A DNA stretch of 64,000 nt from Candidatus Methylomicrobium oryzae. Its GTDB lineage: Bacteria > Pseudomonadota > Gammaproteobacteria > Methylococcales > Methylomonadaceae. Shown piece by piece: positions 7,691-17,637 of the stretch. The stretch covers positions 1-64,000 of the forward strand of contig NZ_JAERVK010000007.1 in NCBI RefSeq assembly GCF_016745425.1, written 5' to 3'. The position numbers and the translations under genes are program-made. The notes below the pieces were generated by a model that did not search any database, had not been told where the DNA came from, and saw nothing but the letters and a program-made list of their open reading frames with translations. How positions within the stretch are numbered: the first letter of the stretch is position 1; each line of letters opens with the position of its first letter.

Positions 7691-10600
7691 AAAAGCGTGT
7701 GTTCCTGATCGTTCTCGCGGCGGTGCTGGCGCTGCCGCTTGTCCTGATCGGGCTGCTCTACACCGAGGCCGGCACCCGCTGGCTGCTGCGGCAGGGTTTT
7801 GCCTTCCTGCCGGCCGAAATCGCCGCCGATGCGATCGAAGGCCGGCTGCTCGGCCGCCTGACGCTGACCGGTTTCGACTACCGGAGTGACACTGCGCATA
7901 TCGCGGTCGACCGGTTCGTCTTCGCCTGGAAACCCGCCCGGCTTTTCGGCGGAACGCTTGCTATCGACGAAATCGTCGTGGATACGCCCGCGATTATCTT
8001 GACGCCGTCGGAAGCGCCTGCCGCCCAAAAGCCTTTCGCCCCGAACAGCCTGCCGCGACTGCCGATCGGTATTTTCATCGGCCGCGCGCGTATAACCGAT
8101 TTGACCTTTCGGCAAGGCGAGACGGAACAGCGCCTCGACGAACTGCAATTCTCCGCCCGGACCGAGAACGAGCGCCTTATCATTCCCGACCTTGCGCTGA
8201 AGACCGATAACGCCGCGCTGAATGCGCGGGCCGAGGTTACGCTCCGGGGAGAACTGGCGTTTCTGCTGGCCGCCGAGGGCCAGGCCGCTGCCGGCGAATA
8301 CGGCGACTGGAAGGGCAAAGCGCAGCTTCAGGGCGATGCCCGGCAAATTCGGCTCGAAGGCCAGCTCGCCTCCCCTTTTGAACTTCAACTCAAGGGAACC
8401 GCGGACGATTGGTCAGAAAAACCGAAGCTGAATTTGCACGCCGAATGGCGAAAGCTGGCCTGGCCGCTCGCCGCGAAAGCGCCGCAGGTACGCAGCGACT
8501 CCGGTCGGCTGGAACTCTCAGGTCCACTCCGCGGCTACTGGATCGTGCTGAACGGCGAACTCAGCCCCGCGGCATTGCCGAAGGCGATGCTGGCGCTGAA
8601 GGGCCGGGGCAGCCTGGAAACGCTAGAGATCGAAGCGCTCGAACTCCGGTCGCCGGACGGGGTGTTTCGAGCCAGCGGCGGTCTCGCCTGGCCACCCGAC
8701 GAAATCACCTTCGATCTGGCCTTAAACGCGCAGGACTTCAACCCCGCCGTGCTGTCGCCGGAACTGCCGGGCAAGGTGTCGATGACGGTACGCAGCGGGG
8801 GTAGGCTTGCCGGCGGCAAACTATGGCTCGATGCCCGCATCGATAAACTGGCCGGCAATCTGCGCGGGCGCCCGTTACGCGGCGGAGGCGGGCTGGCGCT
8901 GGCGGACGACAGGCTCAAGGCCGACAACCTGACGCTGGCTTCCGGCCCGAACAAGCTCGCGCTGAACGGCACGCTCGGCTCTGCACGCGACACGCTGGAC
9001 GCGGCGATTGAGGCGTCGAACCTGAACACGCTCTGGCCGACGCTCGGCGGCCGTTTCGAAGGCAGCGCGCAACTGCGCGGCGCGTTGAAACAGCCCTCGT
9101 TGTCATTCCAGGGCAAAGGCCAAGCCCTGCGTTTCGGCGAACACAGGATCGAACGCGCGGACATCGCGATCGATTACCAGGCAGGTGCGCAGGAAAACTC
9201 GACCCTCGCGGTTTCCGCCCGCTCCATCCAAAGCGGCGGGCTGCTGATCGAACAGTTATCGGTAGACGCCTCCGGCTCGGAACGACGGCATCGATTCAAG
9301 GCCCGGATCGATTCGACTCATGCCGACATCGCTGCCGCGCTCGACGGCGATCTGAACGACGGCCGCTGGGAAGGCAAACTGACGCGCCTGGACATACGCC
9401 GGCCCAGCGACGGCAGCCAGTGGGAACTCGAAAAACCGTGGCCGATGCGCGCACAAAAAAAGCCCGAAGGCGTCGAATTCGCGCTGGATACCGGCTGCCT
9501 GGCCGGGCAGAAGTCTTCGGTCTGCGCGAATGGGCACTACTGGCCAAACAGCGATTTCAAGCTGGCCGCGCAGGTGGCGAATTTCCCCACCGGCCTGTTT
9601 CAGGATTATTTCCCGGCAGGCTTCAGCCTGATCGGCCTGCTCGATGCGGACATCGACTTCAACAGGCAGAAACAGCGTCTGAGCGGAAAATACAACGTAT
9701 CGCTGCCCGGCCGTACCACTCTTCAACTACCGGCAAAACCGAAACCGCAGACGATCGCATTGGGCCCCTTGGCCGTGTCGGGTGCCTTGAAAGGCCAGGA
9801 GGTTACCGCCGTTGCCGATGTGAAGCTCGTCGAACAGGATTATCTGCGCGGCAACCTGCGCTTGAACACCGCCGCCCCGCAAACGCTTTCAGGCCGGATC
9901 GACGCCTCGGTACGCCGGCTGGACCTGATCAAGTCTTTCGCTCCGGCGCTTTCGAACATTAAAGGGCATCTGCGGGCGGATCTCGGCATCGAAGGCAGCC
10001 TGCAAAAACCTGAAGTCACCGGAACGCTCGCTCTAACCGAAGGGCTTGTCGAAATGACGGGAGCGGGAATTGCCCTCCGGGAAATCGATCTCAGGGCGAC
10101 AGCGTCGGGCCGGCGCGAAACCCGCATCCAACTGCAAGGCTCCACGCGGCTAGCCATGTTGAGCTCTCCGGGCGTGACCGTCCAAAAACCGGTCCAGGAA
10201 CGGATCGAGGCCGATGCCGAGGCGGTTTTGCACGAAAACACCCTCAGCGCAGCGCTGAAGCTGGGCATCGGCTCCCGGAACCGGATCGATGCCGACATGC
10301 GGATGGACACCGGCGAGCGGCAAACCCTGGACGGCCGGATAACCGCATCGCTGACCGACTGGTCGTTGCTGGCGCCGTTGACCGACGCGCAATTGGGGGA
10401 TATCAAAGGCCGGCTGGCGGCCGATTTCAGGATCGCCGGACAAACGGACGCTCCTGAGATACGGGGCGACATGACGCTTTCAGAGGGCGGCGCCGCGGTG
10501 CTGCCGCTCGGCATTGCGGTTCGCGATATCCGGCTTCGGGCGACAGCCGACATGGACAACGAACGGCCGGTCCGGATCGAGGGCTCGGCCCGATCGGGAC

Positions 10601-11580
10601 AAGGCACGATCAACCTGGACGGATTTGCTGATCTTTCCGGCAACGGCCAATTCCGCTTGCAAGGTAACCGGTTCGAAGCGGCCCGGCTCCCCGAAGCCCA
10701 GGTGACCGTCAGCCCCGATCTGTCGCTGCTGATGACGGCCGAGGCACGCAAAATCAGCGGAACCCTGGCCATTCCGAAAGCGCGGATCGAACTGAAAGAA
10801 CTTCCCGAAAACGCGGTCCCGGTCAGCAAGGACGAAGTGATCCTGGGCGAAGAAAAAAAGCGCGAGGAGGCGGTGCCGCCGATTCCGCTCGATGCGAACG
10901 TCGAAATCGAACTCGGCCGCGAAATCCGGTTTTCCGGCATGGGCCTCAAGACCGGCCTTACCGGTAAACTCCGGGTCAGCAAGGCCGGCGAAAAAATCGC
11001 CGCGAACGGCAATATCGATATGGAAAAAGGCAGCTATAAAAGTTACGGGCAAGACCTGGCCATTAAGCGGGGCAAGATCGCGTTCAACGGCCCGCTCGAC
11101 AATCCCTGGCTCGATGTGGAAGCGACCCGGCTATCGAAGGACGAAAAGGTCACCGCGATCGTCAACGTGAGCGGCCCTCTGAAAACGCCCAAAACGCGGC
11201 TTTCTTCGAATCCTCCGCTGCCGGAAACCGATGTGCTGGCCTACCTCGTCACCGGCGGCCCGCTCGATCAGGTCGGCCAGAGCGAAGGCGAGATGGTCGC
11301 CGGCGCGGCGCTCGCCTACGGTTCTTCCCGGGTCGGCTGGATCGCGAACAAACTCGGGTTCAGCGAGTTCGAAATCAAGCAAGGCAAAACGCTGGAAGAT
11401 ACGCTGGTACAGGCCGGGCGGTACCTGGCGCCCGGTTTTTATGTCGGCGCCAAGGTCGGCCTTTTCAATAATCAGGCCGCACTGGTAATGAAGCGCAGAC
11501 TGACCGAAAACCTAAACCTGGAAACCCAGGCCGGCACGGCGCAGCGGGTCAAAATCAATTACGAATTCGATACCGATTAG
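7687..11580 (+). CDS. tamB: Inner-membrane-anchored AsmA-like protein TamB
   Basis: The partner of TamA. It is a very long periplasm-spanning protein (1297 residues; the E. coli form is about 1260) made of repeated beta-strand segments forming a hydrophobic groove. An N-terminal membrane anchor (VFLIVLAAVLALPLVLIGLL) is followed by many AsmA/DUF490-type repeats and the conserved TamB C-terminal domain, including GKLRVSKAGEKIAANGNI, YKSYGQDLAIKRGKI, and LSSNPPLPETDVLAYLVTGG near the end. Its start overlaps the tamA stop by 4 bp. A hairpin follows the stop codon. Confidence 0.93.
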   Translation: MKKRVFLIVLAAVLALPLVLIGLLYTEAGTRWLLRQGFAFLPAEIAADAIEGRLLGRLTLTGFDYRSDTAHIAVDRFVFAWKPARLFGGTLAIDEIVVDTPAIILTPSEAPAAQKPFAPNSLPRLPIGIFIGRARITDLTFRQGETEQRLDELQFSARTENERLIIPDLALKTDNAALNARAEVTLRGELAFLLAAEGQAAAGEYGDWKGKAQLQGDARQIRLEGQLASPFELQLKGTADDWSEKPKLNLHAEWRKLAWPLAAKAPQVRSDSGRLELSGPLRGYWIVLNGELSPAALPKAMLALKGRGSLETLEIEALELRSPDGVFRASGGLAWPPDEITFDLALNAQDFNPAVLSPELPGKVSMTVRSGGRLAGGKLWLDARIDKLAGNLRGRPLRGGGGLALADDRLKADNLTLASGPNKLALNGTLGSARDTLDAAIEASNLNTLWPTLGGRFEGSAQLRGALKQPSLSFQGKGQALRFGEHRIERADIAIDYQAGAQENSTLAVSARSIQSGGLLIEQLSVDASGSERRHRFKARIDSTHADIAAALDGDLNDGRWEGKLTRLDIRRPSDGSQWELEKPWPMRAQKKPEGVEFALDTGCLAGQKSSVCANGHYWPNSDFKLAAQVANFPTGLFQDYFPAGFSLIGLLDADIDFNRQKQRLSGKYNVSLPGRTTLQLPAKPKPQTIALGPLAVSGALKGQEVTAVADVKLVEQDYLRGNLRLNTAAPQTLSGRIDASVRRLDLIKSFAPALSNIKGHLRADLGIEGSLQKPEVTGTLALTEGLVEMTGAGIALREIDLRATASGRRETRIQLQGSTRLAMLSSPGVTVQKPVQERIEADAEAVLHENTLSAALKLGIGSRNRIDADMRMDTGERQTLDGRITASLTDWSLLAPLTDAQLGDIKGRLAADFRIAGQTDAPEIRGDMTLSEGGAAVLPLGIAVRDIRLRATADMDNERPVRIEGSARSGQGTINLDGFADLSGNGQFRLQGNRFEAARLPEAQVTVSPDLSLLMTAEARKISGTLAIPKARIELKELPENAVPVSKDEVILGEEKKREEAVPPIPLDANVEIELGREIRFSGMGLKTGLTGKLRVSKAGEKIAANGNIDMEKGSYKSYGQDLAIKRGKIAFNGPLDNPWLDVEATRLSKDEKVTAIVNVSGPLKTPKTRLSSNPPLPETDVLAYLVTGGPLDQVGQSEGEMVAGAALAYGSSRVGWIANKLGFSEFEIKQGKTLEDTLVQAGRYLAPGFYVGAKVGLFNNQAALVMKRRLTENLNLETQAGTAQRVKINYEFDTD

Positions 11581-11596
11581 CTTCGTTCGGCTAGGT

Positions 11597-11635
11597 GATA
11601 GACCTGCCAGGTTTTCAAAACCCGGCAGGTCTATC
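11597..11635 (+). terminator. Hairpin terminator after tamB
   Basis: GATAGACCTGCC and GGCAGGTCTATC form a perfect 12-bp stem around a 15-nt loop, starting 17 bp after the tamB stop. There is no long T run, so it may be a REP-like element that also stops transcription. Confidence 0.55.
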
Positions 11636-11737
11636 AAGCCGGCAGGAACACTTGAAAAAACGCGATGAAATCGCCGCTTCGATTCGGCCGAAATTCGGTT
11701 AAACTGATCGAATCATAACATTCAGGCTCGGTATGCG

Positions 11738-12814
11738 ATGACATTGAAGACTCTTCCTCTGCATGCGTTACACCTCGAACTCGGCGCAAAGATGGCGCCT
11801 TTCGCGGGTTACGAGATGCCGCTGCATTATCCAACGGGCATCATCCGGGAACACCTGCACTGCCGGAGCCAGGCCGGCTTTTTCGATATCTCGCACATGG
11901 GTCAATTCGAAGTCGAAGGTACCGAGGCCGCCGGCGTACTCGAAAACCTGACGCCGAGCGACATCACGGGCCTGCGTCCCGGCTTTCAGAAATACACCGT
12001 GCTGACGCTGGACAACGGCGGCGTGCTCGACGACATCATCGTCAGCCGGACCGGGACGGGACTCTTTATCGTCGTGAACGCGGCCCGCAGGGACCAGGAT
12101 TTCGCGCACCTGAGCCGTTCTCTGCCGGCCCTTAAAAATCTGCAGGACCGCGCGCTGTTCGCGCTGCAGGGTCCCAAAGCCGAAGCCGTGATCCGGAAGT
12201 TTTCCCCGGCTGTTGCAGAACTCAAATTCATGCAGTTCGCCGAAGCCGAACTCGACGGGATTGCATGCTCGATCAGCCGCAGCGGGTACACCGGCGAGGA
12301 CGGCTTCGAGATTTCGGTCAATATTTCCGAAGCCGAACGCCTGGCCCGCGTGCTGCTCGCCGAACCCCTTGTCGCGCCGGTCGGGCTCGGCGCGCGCGAC
12401 ACGCTGCGGCTGGAAGCGGGCCTTTGCCTGTACGGGCACGAGCTGAACGAAATGATTACCCCGGTCGAAGCGGGGCTTGCGTGGATCATCAAAAAAGGCC
12501 ACGACCGCTTTCCCGGCGCCGAAAAAATCCTCGCCCAGCGCCAACACGGTCCGGCATTCGTCCGCGCGGGGCTGATCGCGGAAGGCAAGGTGCCGATTCG
12601 GGAAGGCGCGACTTTATTGAACGACCGGGGCCAGAGCGTCGGCCGCGTCACCAGCGGCAGCTTCGCGCCGAGCCTTGCCAAACCGGTGGCGCTGGCACGG
12701 CTCGAAACGGCTTACGCCGCGGCGGGCACCACGCTGTTCGCCGAAGTCCGGGACCGCCGGATCATGCTGTCGGTCGTCCCCCTCCCTTTCATTCCTCACC
12801 GCTACCGCCGTTAA
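11738..12814 (+). CDS. gcvT: Glycine cleavage system T protein (aminomethyltransferase)
   Basis: Transfers the aminomethyl carbon from the H-protein lipoyl arm to tetrahydrofolate, releasing ammonia. The 358-residue length and motifs fit the family: PFAGYEMPLHYPTGIIREH at the start, GFFDISHMGQFEVEG, the substrate region YTGEDGFEISV (near residue 188), the hallmark GLGARDTLRLEAGLCLYGHE (near 217), and the C-terminal barrel with VGRVTSGSFAPSL. It ends 3 bp before gcvP, so the two form an operon. The H-protein gene is not in the window. No glycine riboswitch was recognised in the 157 bp upstream. Confidence 0.95.
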   Translation: MTLKTLPLHALHLELGAKMAPFAGYEMPLHYPTGIIREHLHCRSQAGFFDISHMGQFEVEGTEAAGVLENLTPSDITGLRPGFQKYTVLTLDNGGVLDDIIVSRTGTGLFIVVNAARRDQDFAHLSRSLPALKNLQDRALFALQGPKAEAVIRKFSPAVAELKFMQFAEAELDGIACSISRSGYTGEDGFEISVNISEAERLARVLLAEPLVAPVGLGARDTLRLEAGLCLYGHELNEMITPVEAGLAWIIKKGHDRFPGAEKILAQRQHGPAFVRAGLIAEGKVPIREGATLLNDRGQSVGRVTSGSFAPSLAKPVALARLETAYAAAGTTLFAEVRDRRIMLSVVPLPFIPHRYRR

Positions 12815-12817
12815 GCC

Positions 12818-15712
12818 ATGACTACACCGCGCCCTACCCTGAACCAACTGGAAATGCTCGGCGACTTCATCCGCCGCCATATCGGCCCGAATCCCGAACA
12901 AACCCGGCAGATGCTGGCCGAACTGGGCCTAACCGATCTTGAACAGATTATCGACAAGGCGCTGCCGGCCGACATTCTGAACACCGAGCCCTTAAAGCTG
13001 ACCGAAACGATCAGCGAGAACGCGGTGATCAAGCACCTGCGCAAGATCCGCGAACGCAACAAGGTGTTTACCTCGCTGATCGGGATGGGCTATTACGACA
13101 CGATCATGCCGGCCGTGATCAAGCGCAACGTGCTCGAAAACCCCGGCTGGTACACCGCCTATACTCCGTACCAGGCCGAAGTCAGCCAGGGCCGGCTGGA
13201 AGCGCTGCTGAATTTTCAGCAGATGGTGATCGATTTGACCGGCATGGAAATCGCGAACGCTTCGCTGCTGGATGAAGCGACCGCCGCGGCCGAAGCGATG
13301 ACGATGGCGCGCCGCCTCTCGCACGGCACCAACAACACGGTCTTCGTCGACCAGGACTGCCATCCGCAGACGATCGCGGTGGTCCAGACCCGGGCGCGCT
13401 CGCTCGGCTACCGGGTGATCGTCGGCGATCCTTACCAAGGGCTCGACCGGCACGACTTCTTTACGGTAATCGTGCAGTATCCCGGCTCGCAAGGCGAAAT
13501 CCGCGATCTTTCCGAAATCGTCGGTATCGCGAAGCAAAAATCGGCGCTGGTCACGGTCGCTGCCGACCTGTTGAGCCTGGTTTTACTGAAGCCGCCGGCC
13601 GCGTTCGGGGCCGACATCGTGGTCGGCAATTCGCAGCGTTTCGGCGTGCCGATGGGCTACGGCGGCCCGCACGCGGCCTTTTTCGCGACCAAGGACGAAT
13701 ACAAGCGCTCGATGCCGGGGCGGATCATCGGCGTCTCAAAGGACAGCCACGGCCAGGCCGCCCTGCGCATGGCGCTGCAGACGCGCGAACAGCATATCCG
13801 CCGCGACAAGGCGACCAGCAATATCTGCACCTCGCAGGTGCTGCTCGCGGTGATCGCGGGTTTTTACGCGGTCTACCACGGCGCGGACGGCCTCAAGATG
13901 ATCGCCGGACGCGTGCACCGCTATGCGCAAATTCTCTCGAAAGGGCTCAAACTGATGGGCCATGAGGTCGTCAGCCGTTGCTACTTCGACACCATCGTCG
14001 TGCGCGTGCCGAACCGGGCCAAACGGATCGCCGCGCAGGCGATGGAAGCGACGATCAACCTGCGCGTGATCGATCCGGACCATCTCGGCATCTCGCTCGA
14101 CGAAACGACCACCCGCAACACGCTGCGGGCGGTCTGGCAAGTGTTCGCGGCGCCGGCGGCCGAATTTCCGGACATCAACCGGCTGCATAAAACGATCGAG
14201 GAATGCATCCCCAACGACCTGCTGCGCAGCGATCCGATCCTGCAGCATCCGGTCTTCGCGCGCTACCATTCCGAAACCGAGATGATGCGCTACATGCGCC
14301 GGCTGGCGCGGCGCGACATCGCGCTGGACCGCTCGATGATTCCCTTGGGATCGTGCACGATGAAGCTGAACGCGGCGACCGAAATGCAGTCGATCTCTTA
14401 CCACGAATTCAACGGCCTACATCCGTTCGCGCCGCTGTACCAGACGCTCGGCTACCAGCAGATGTTCGCCGAGCTCGAAGACATGCTCTGCGACCTGACC
14501 GGCTTCGATGCGTTTTCGCTGCAGCCGAACGCGGGCTCGCAGGGTGAATACACAGGCCTATTGGTAATTCGGAAATACCACGAGGTGAGCGGCCAGGGCC
14601 AACGCAACGTCTGCCTGATCCCCGCCTCCGCGCACGGCACCAACCCGGCCAGCGCGGTGCTGGCCGGTCTGAAGGTGGTCGTGGTCGCCTGCGACGACAA
14701 CGGCAACGTCAGCCTCGACGACTTGAAAGCCAAACTGGACGAGTATCATGATACGGTCGCCGCGCTGATGATCACCTACCCTTCCACGCACGGCGTATTC
14801 GAGGAAGCGTTCCGGACCCTCTGCGACCTGGTCCACGCGCATGGCGGCCAGGTCTATCTGGACGGCGCCAATTTCAACGCGCTGGTCGGCCTCAGCCGAC
14901 CCGGCAGGATCGGCGCCGATGTCGCGCATTTGAACCTGCACAAGACCTTCAGCATTCCGCACGGCGGCGGCGGACCCGGCGTCGGCCCGATCGGCGTCGG
15001 CGCGCATCTGGCGCCTTACCTGCCCGACCATCCGGTCGTCAAAAACGTCAATCCGAACAAAGGCCGCTACGGCACGGTCGGCACGGTTGCAGCCGCGCCC
15101 TGGGGCTCGGCCAGCATCTATACGATTTCCTGGGCCTATATCGCGATGATGGGCGCGGCCGGGCTCAAAAAAGCCACCCTGACCGCGATCCTGAACGCGA
15201 ACTACATCGCCAAGCGGCTCGCACCGCATTACCCGATCCTGTACACCGGCAAGAACGGCTGGGTCGCGCACGAGTGCATCATCGACTGCCGCACCTTTAA
15301 ATACTCCTGCGGCATTACCGTCGAAGACATCGCCAAACGGCTGATCGATTTCGGCTTCCATGCCCCGACCGTATCGTTCCCCGTGCCGGAAACCCTGATG
15401 ATCGAGCCGACCGAAAGCGAGAGCAAGGACGAAATCGACCGCTTCTGCGATGCGCTGATCGCGATCCGGAACGAAATCGCCGAAATCGAAGCCGGCCGCG
15501 CCGACCCCGAAAACAATGTACTCAAGCACGCGCCCCACACGCACCGGCTCCTGCTCGAAGACTGGACCCTACCCTATTCCCGTAAGCAGGCCTTCTTTCC
15601 GGCCGAACACCAGCAGGACGACAAATACTGGCCGCCGGTCGGGAGGATCGACAATGTGTACGGGGACCGCCATGTAGTCTGCACCTGTCCGCCGATGGAA
15701 GATTATCAATAA
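12818..15712 (+). CDS. gcvP: Glycine dehydrogenase (decarboxylating), P protein
   Basis: PLP enzyme that decarboxylates glycine and passes aminomethyl to the H protein. It is the single-chain 964-residue form, in which the two homologous halves (GcvPA-like, then GcvPB-like) are fused. The N-terminal half has [17 protein letters not shown] and [19 protein letters not shown]. The C-terminal half has [16 protein letters not shown], the glycine-rich AHGTNPASA, and the PLP-binding lysine (Lys709) in [17 protein letters not shown]. The C-terminus carries the [20 protein letters not shown] segment typical of the family. It is coupled to gcvT upstream. Confidence 0.97.
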   Translation: MTTPRPTLNQLEMLGDFIRRHIGPNPEQTRQMLAELGLTDLEQIIDKALPADILNTEPLKLTETISENAVIKHLRKIRERNKVFTSLIGMGYYDTIMPAVIKRNVLENPGWYTAYTPYQAEVSQGRLEALLNFQQMVIDLTGMEIANASLLDEATAAAEAMTMARRLSHGTNNTVFVDQDCHPQTIAVVQTRARSLGYRVIVGDPYQGLDRHDFFTVIVQYPGSQGEIRDLSEIVGIAKQKSALVTVAADLLSLVLLKPPAAFGADIVVGNSQRFGVPMGYGGPHAAFFATKDEYKRSMPGRIIGVSKDSHGQAALRMALQTREQHIRRDKATSNICTSQVLLAVIAGFYAVYHGADGLKMIAGRVHRYAQILSKGLKLMGHEVVSRCYFDTIVVRVPNRAKRIAAQAMEATINLRVIDPDHLGISLDETTTRNTLRAVWQVFAAPAAEFPDINRLHKTIEECIPNDLLRSDPILQHPVFARYHSETEMMRYMRRLARRDIALDRSMIPLGSCTMKLNAATEMQSISYHEFNGLHPFAPLYQTLGYQQMFAELEDMLCDLTGFDAFSLQPNAGSQGEYTGLLVIRKYHEVSGQGQRNVCLIPASAHGTNPASAVLAGLKVVVVACDDNGNVSLDDLKAKLDEYHDTVAALMITYPSTHGVFEEAFRTLCDLVHAHGGQVYLDGANFNALVGLSRPGRIGADVAHLNLHKTFSIPHGGGGPGVGPIGVGAHLAPYLPDHPVVKNVNPNKGRYGTVGTVAAAPWGSASIYTISWAYIAMMGAAGLKKATLTAILNANYIAKRLAPHYPILYTGKNGWVAHECIIDCRTFKYSCGITVEDIAKRLIDFGFHAPTVSFPVPETLMIEPTESESKDEIDRFCDALIAIRNEIAEIEAGRADPENNVLKHAPHTHRLLLEDWTLPYSRKQAFFPAEHQQDDKYWPPVGRIDNVYGDRHVVCTCPPMEDYQ

Positions 15713-15765
15713 AGCCGTAGGTCATCTAGGATGTGCCGAACAACGTGAGGCGCATCAATCGCGAC

Positions 15766-15837
15766 TATGTCGCGAAAGGGATTTATCCGCCGGCTTGGTG
15801 CGGGGATGCTTCTTCCGAAGTAGAGGGCGATGCTTGA
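15766..15837 (+). pseudogene. C-terminal fragment of a REP-associated transposase (RAYT)
   Basis: Only the last 23 codons plus stop remain: YVAKGIYPPAWCGDASSEVE and a short tail. This is nearly identical to the end of the two longer RAYT remnants at 17245-17585 and 22676-23149. A half REP-like element (GGATGTGCC...GAGGCGCATC, about 15730-15756) sits directly before it and an intact REP directly after the stop, so recombination between REP elements probably deleted the rest. Confidence 0.75.
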
Positions 15838-15838
15838 C

Positions 15839-15880
15839 ATGCGTCCGATTACGCTGCGCTAATCGGACCTACGCGGGCTA
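15839..15880. repeat. REP palindrome (family 1)
   Basis: Contains GTCCGATTA and TAATCGGAC arms around CGCTGCGC, continued by CTACGCGGGC. It abuts the stop codon of the RAYT fragment. The same element recurs at 17206-17244, 17590-17637, 22585-22626 and 23146-23185, always next to RAYT sequence. RAYT enzymes are known to mobilise their cognate REPs. Confidence 0.85.
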
Positions 15881-15900
15881 TAATAGGCGTCCACTTAACG

Positions 15901-16344
15901 TTATGCAATTAGAGATCGAGGCAAACAAGCGTGAAAAATAAGCCCTTCAACTGGGACGAATACTTTTCAAGTGCAACATGGGATGAAGTAAGAAAAAATT
16001 CGCCAATGCTTTCAGAGCAAAGATTGCCTTCTCTCACTATTCATGAGCAAGGGTTGATTTATCTATCATCGCTGGATTTAGATTTTTCCATTTCAGATAT
16101 AGACGGCCTGAAAAACGTCCTACCTGAAGTGAAAGATGCATTTCATCGGGCAAAAAAATCAAATAATTACTACAAAATGGCTGTTGCCAACTATGACTTC
16201 GAGGAGATCAAAAATTTACTGGCTAGCCTCGGAGTAGAAAGCTTCGATTCCATAGATGCTTAACTATATGCATAACAATCGCATAAACTTCAGACTGCAA
16301 AAAGCTACGCTACGCTCGACTTTTTTGTCAGGTTATGTGTAGCG
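15901..16344 (+). mobile_element. Apparent solitary integron gene cassette (444 bp)
   Basis: Boundaries follow integron logic. The left end reads AACG followed by TTATGC at 15901. The right end is an attC-like fold finishing AGCG followed by TTAGAA at 16345. The 5' box of the attC (GCATAAC, 16270-16276) is the exact complement of G plus the cassette's own first six bases (TTATGC). That is what a circularised cassette requires, because its R' box is completed by its own 5' end. The single enclosed gene starts 30 bp in. Its base composition is far more AT-rich than the flanking housekeeping genes. No integrase gene or second clear attC is visible, so this would be a lone attC site. Confidence 0.6.
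15931..16263 (+). CDS. Small acidic protein of unknown function, cassette-borne
   Basis: 110 residues, AT-rich, soluble, with no signal or membrane segment. It begins MKNKPFNWDEYF and contains LTIHEQGLIYLSSLDLDFS and a C-terminal Asp-rich helix (FEEIKNLLASLGVESFDS). I do not recognise a family. The start is a GTG preceded by GAGG at a 9-nt spacing. The tight fit between the cassette boundaries and this gene is typical of integron cassettes, which often carry such orphan genes. Confidence 0.65.
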   Translation: MKNKPFNWDEYFSSATWDEVRKNSPMLSEQRLPSLTIHEQGLIYLSSLDLDFSISDIDGLKNVLPEVKDAFHRAKKSNNYYKMAVANYDFEEIKNLLASLGVESFDSIDA

Positions 16345-16350
16345 TTAGAA
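16270..16350 (+). other. attC-like recombination site of the cassette
   Basis: An imperfect inverted repeat with the layout of an attC. The outer boxes are GCATAAC (R'') and G-TTA (R'). An unpaired spacer follows (AATCG against TGTAGC), then inner boxes CATAAAC and GGTTATG (L''/L'). A long imperfect stem is built from CTGCAAAAAG and CTTTTTTGTCAG. The asymmetric mismatches resemble the extrahelical bases that orient recombination. Family membership is inferred from structure, not from a covariance search. Confidence 0.55.
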
Positions 16351-16516
16351 TAAAATAGACTGCTTTTCTTTGGTCTCCCTATCCGGGCAACAGAAATGTT
16401 TGTTTGATGCCCCGCGTCATACGCCTATGGAACAGCTCTAACTGCATTCTGAGGTGGGATACCAGGTTACGGTAAAAATAGTTTTTTCCTGAAAAAAACA
16501 ATATCTTATATAAACG

Positions 16517-17083
16517 ATGAATAATTATTGTAGAGCATTTTTAATTTTCAGCATTTTCTTAACATCATTAGTCGTGAACGCAGAAAACAAAATATACAAT
16601 TTTCATGAAGGTATAAATGCTGAAATAAAATCAGCATCAGATTGCGTGCCGATCCTAAAAGGAAAAGTTTCATTAGGAGGTGATGGATTGTATATATACA
16701 ACTATGAATGCAGGAACAAGGCAGAAACCGCTCAATACAATATTACATACCAATCAAAACTCAATTTCGCTCTTGCTGATAAGGGCGAAGCAGAAAATTT
16801 TTTTAATGAATACTTAAAAAACAAAATAGTGCCATATCTACAAAGCGCAGAAATAACAAATGTTAAATATTCTCTTTTATCGGTAAGTTACAAATCAAGT
16901 GAATCATCCAATGCCGACTATGTTATTACTTACAACTGGAATGGACAGTTACTATTAAAACAGGGAAGATTTATTTTCAAAAAAGGGTACATTGCAGATT
17001 GGTCTGTTAAAAGCGAGGCTTCTTCGGGCGAAGCGGCTAAAGCATTTGATAATTATGTAAAATATTTTGACATAATTATATAA
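16517..17083 (+). CDS. AT-rich secreted protein of unknown function
   Basis: 188 residues with a clear N-terminal signal peptide (AFLIFSIFLTSLVVNAE). The mature part is Asn/Tyr/Lys-rich and has two Cys (SDCVPIL, YNYECRNK) that could form a disulfide in the periplasm. No known domain is recognised. The codon use is very AT-rich, unlike the neighbouring core genes, and there is no clear ribosome site, so transfer is likely. It lies between the cassette and the REP/RAYT cluster. The 170 bp before it hold no further feature I can support. Confidence 0.6.
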   Translation: MNNYCRAFLIFSIFLTSLVVNAENKIYNFHEGINAEIKSASDCVPILKGKVSLGGDGLYIYNYECRNKAETAQYNITYQSKLNFALADKGEAENFFNEYLKNKIVPYLQSAEITNVKYSLLSVSYKSSESSNADYVITYNWNGQLLLKQGRFIFKKGYIADWSVKSEASSGEAAKAFDNYVKYFDIII

Positions 17084-17101
17084 ACTCACAAGCCCGCGTA
17101 G

Positions 17102-17188
17102 GGCCGTAGGATGCGCTGAGGAACGAAGCGCATCTGTCGAGTCACTTTCACAATTGATGCGCCTCCTGACGTCGGCACATCCTACGAT
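17102..17188. repeat. Inverted repeat, second REP family
   Basis: Imperfect inverted arms: GTAGGATGCGCTGAGGAACG...GCGCATC on the left and GATGCGCCTCCTGACGTC...CATCCTAC on the right. A half copy of the same family lies at about 15730-15756 after gcvP. It is a BIME-like intergenic element. Confidence 0.65.
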
Positions 17189-17205
17189 TTCATGATGGGG
17201 ATAGC

Positions 17206-17244
17206 TCGCGTAGGTCCGATTAGCGCAGCGTAATCGGACGCATG
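17206..17244. repeat. REP palindrome (family 1), left of RAYT remnant B
   Basis: CGCGTAGGTCCGATTAGCG and CGTAATCGGACGCATG form the REP hairpin. It ends exactly at the stop codon of the minus-strand RAYT remnant, as in the other two copies. Confidence 0.85.
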
Positions 17245-17585
17245 TCAGGCATCGCCCTCTATATCGGAAGAAGCATCCCCGCACCAAGCCGGCGGATAAA
17301 TCCCCTTGGCGACATAGCGATGAAAAGTCGAATAAGGCCAGTCCTCTACCCGCTTGACGTAGCCGTGCTTCAAGGGATTCACATGCACATAATCAACATG
17401 GCGTTGATAATCGGCATCGTCACGAATCAAATGCTCCCAATAATGCCGCTGCCAGATACCCCGCTCCCCCGCGGCTTTTCGCACGTCCGACCTGCGTTCG
17501 GTTTGGGGTAAGATGCGAGAAAATCCGCTTTTGATCAAGCGCCACCGCATACTGAAATCGCTGTCGCCGGGCGGCAAGGTCCAAA
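17245..17585 (-). pseudogene. RAYT (REP-associated transposase) missing its N-terminus
   Basis: About 113 residues remain, from WTLPPGDSDFS through RWRLIKSGFSRILPQTERRS, GERGIWQRHYWEHLIRDDAD, HVDYVHVNPLKHGYVKRVED and DWPYSTFHRYVAKGIYPPAW to the stop. These are the central and C-terminal blocks of the Y1/HUH RAYT family (PF01797-type). The N-terminal half, with the HUH motif, is absent: the frame begins a few bases from a REP (17590-17637). The remnant is bracketed by two REPs and is not expected to be active. Confidence 0.82.
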
Positions 17586-17589
17586 CACA

Positions 17590-17637
17590 GCCCGCGTAGG
17601 CCCGATTACGCTGCGCTAATCGGACCTACGCAGGCGG
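17590..17637. repeat. Long REP palindrome (family 1), right of RAYT remnant B
   Basis: Extended arms GCGTAGGCCCGATTA and TAATCGGACCTACGC (one mismatch) around CGCTGCGC. Together with the copy at 17206-17244 it brackets the transposase remnant. The following 300 bp up to 17938 are AT-rich and must hold the promoter of the next gene; no other feature is seen. Confidence 0.85.

Noticed and set aside
11581-11737. Glycine riboswitch before gcvT
   Set aside because: The only structure is a terminator-like hairpin after tamB; no tandem aptamer pattern was recognised in 157 bp.
14558-15544. Long minus-strand frame inside gcvP
   Set aside because: Antisense of a confident P-protein gene, without recognisable protein features.
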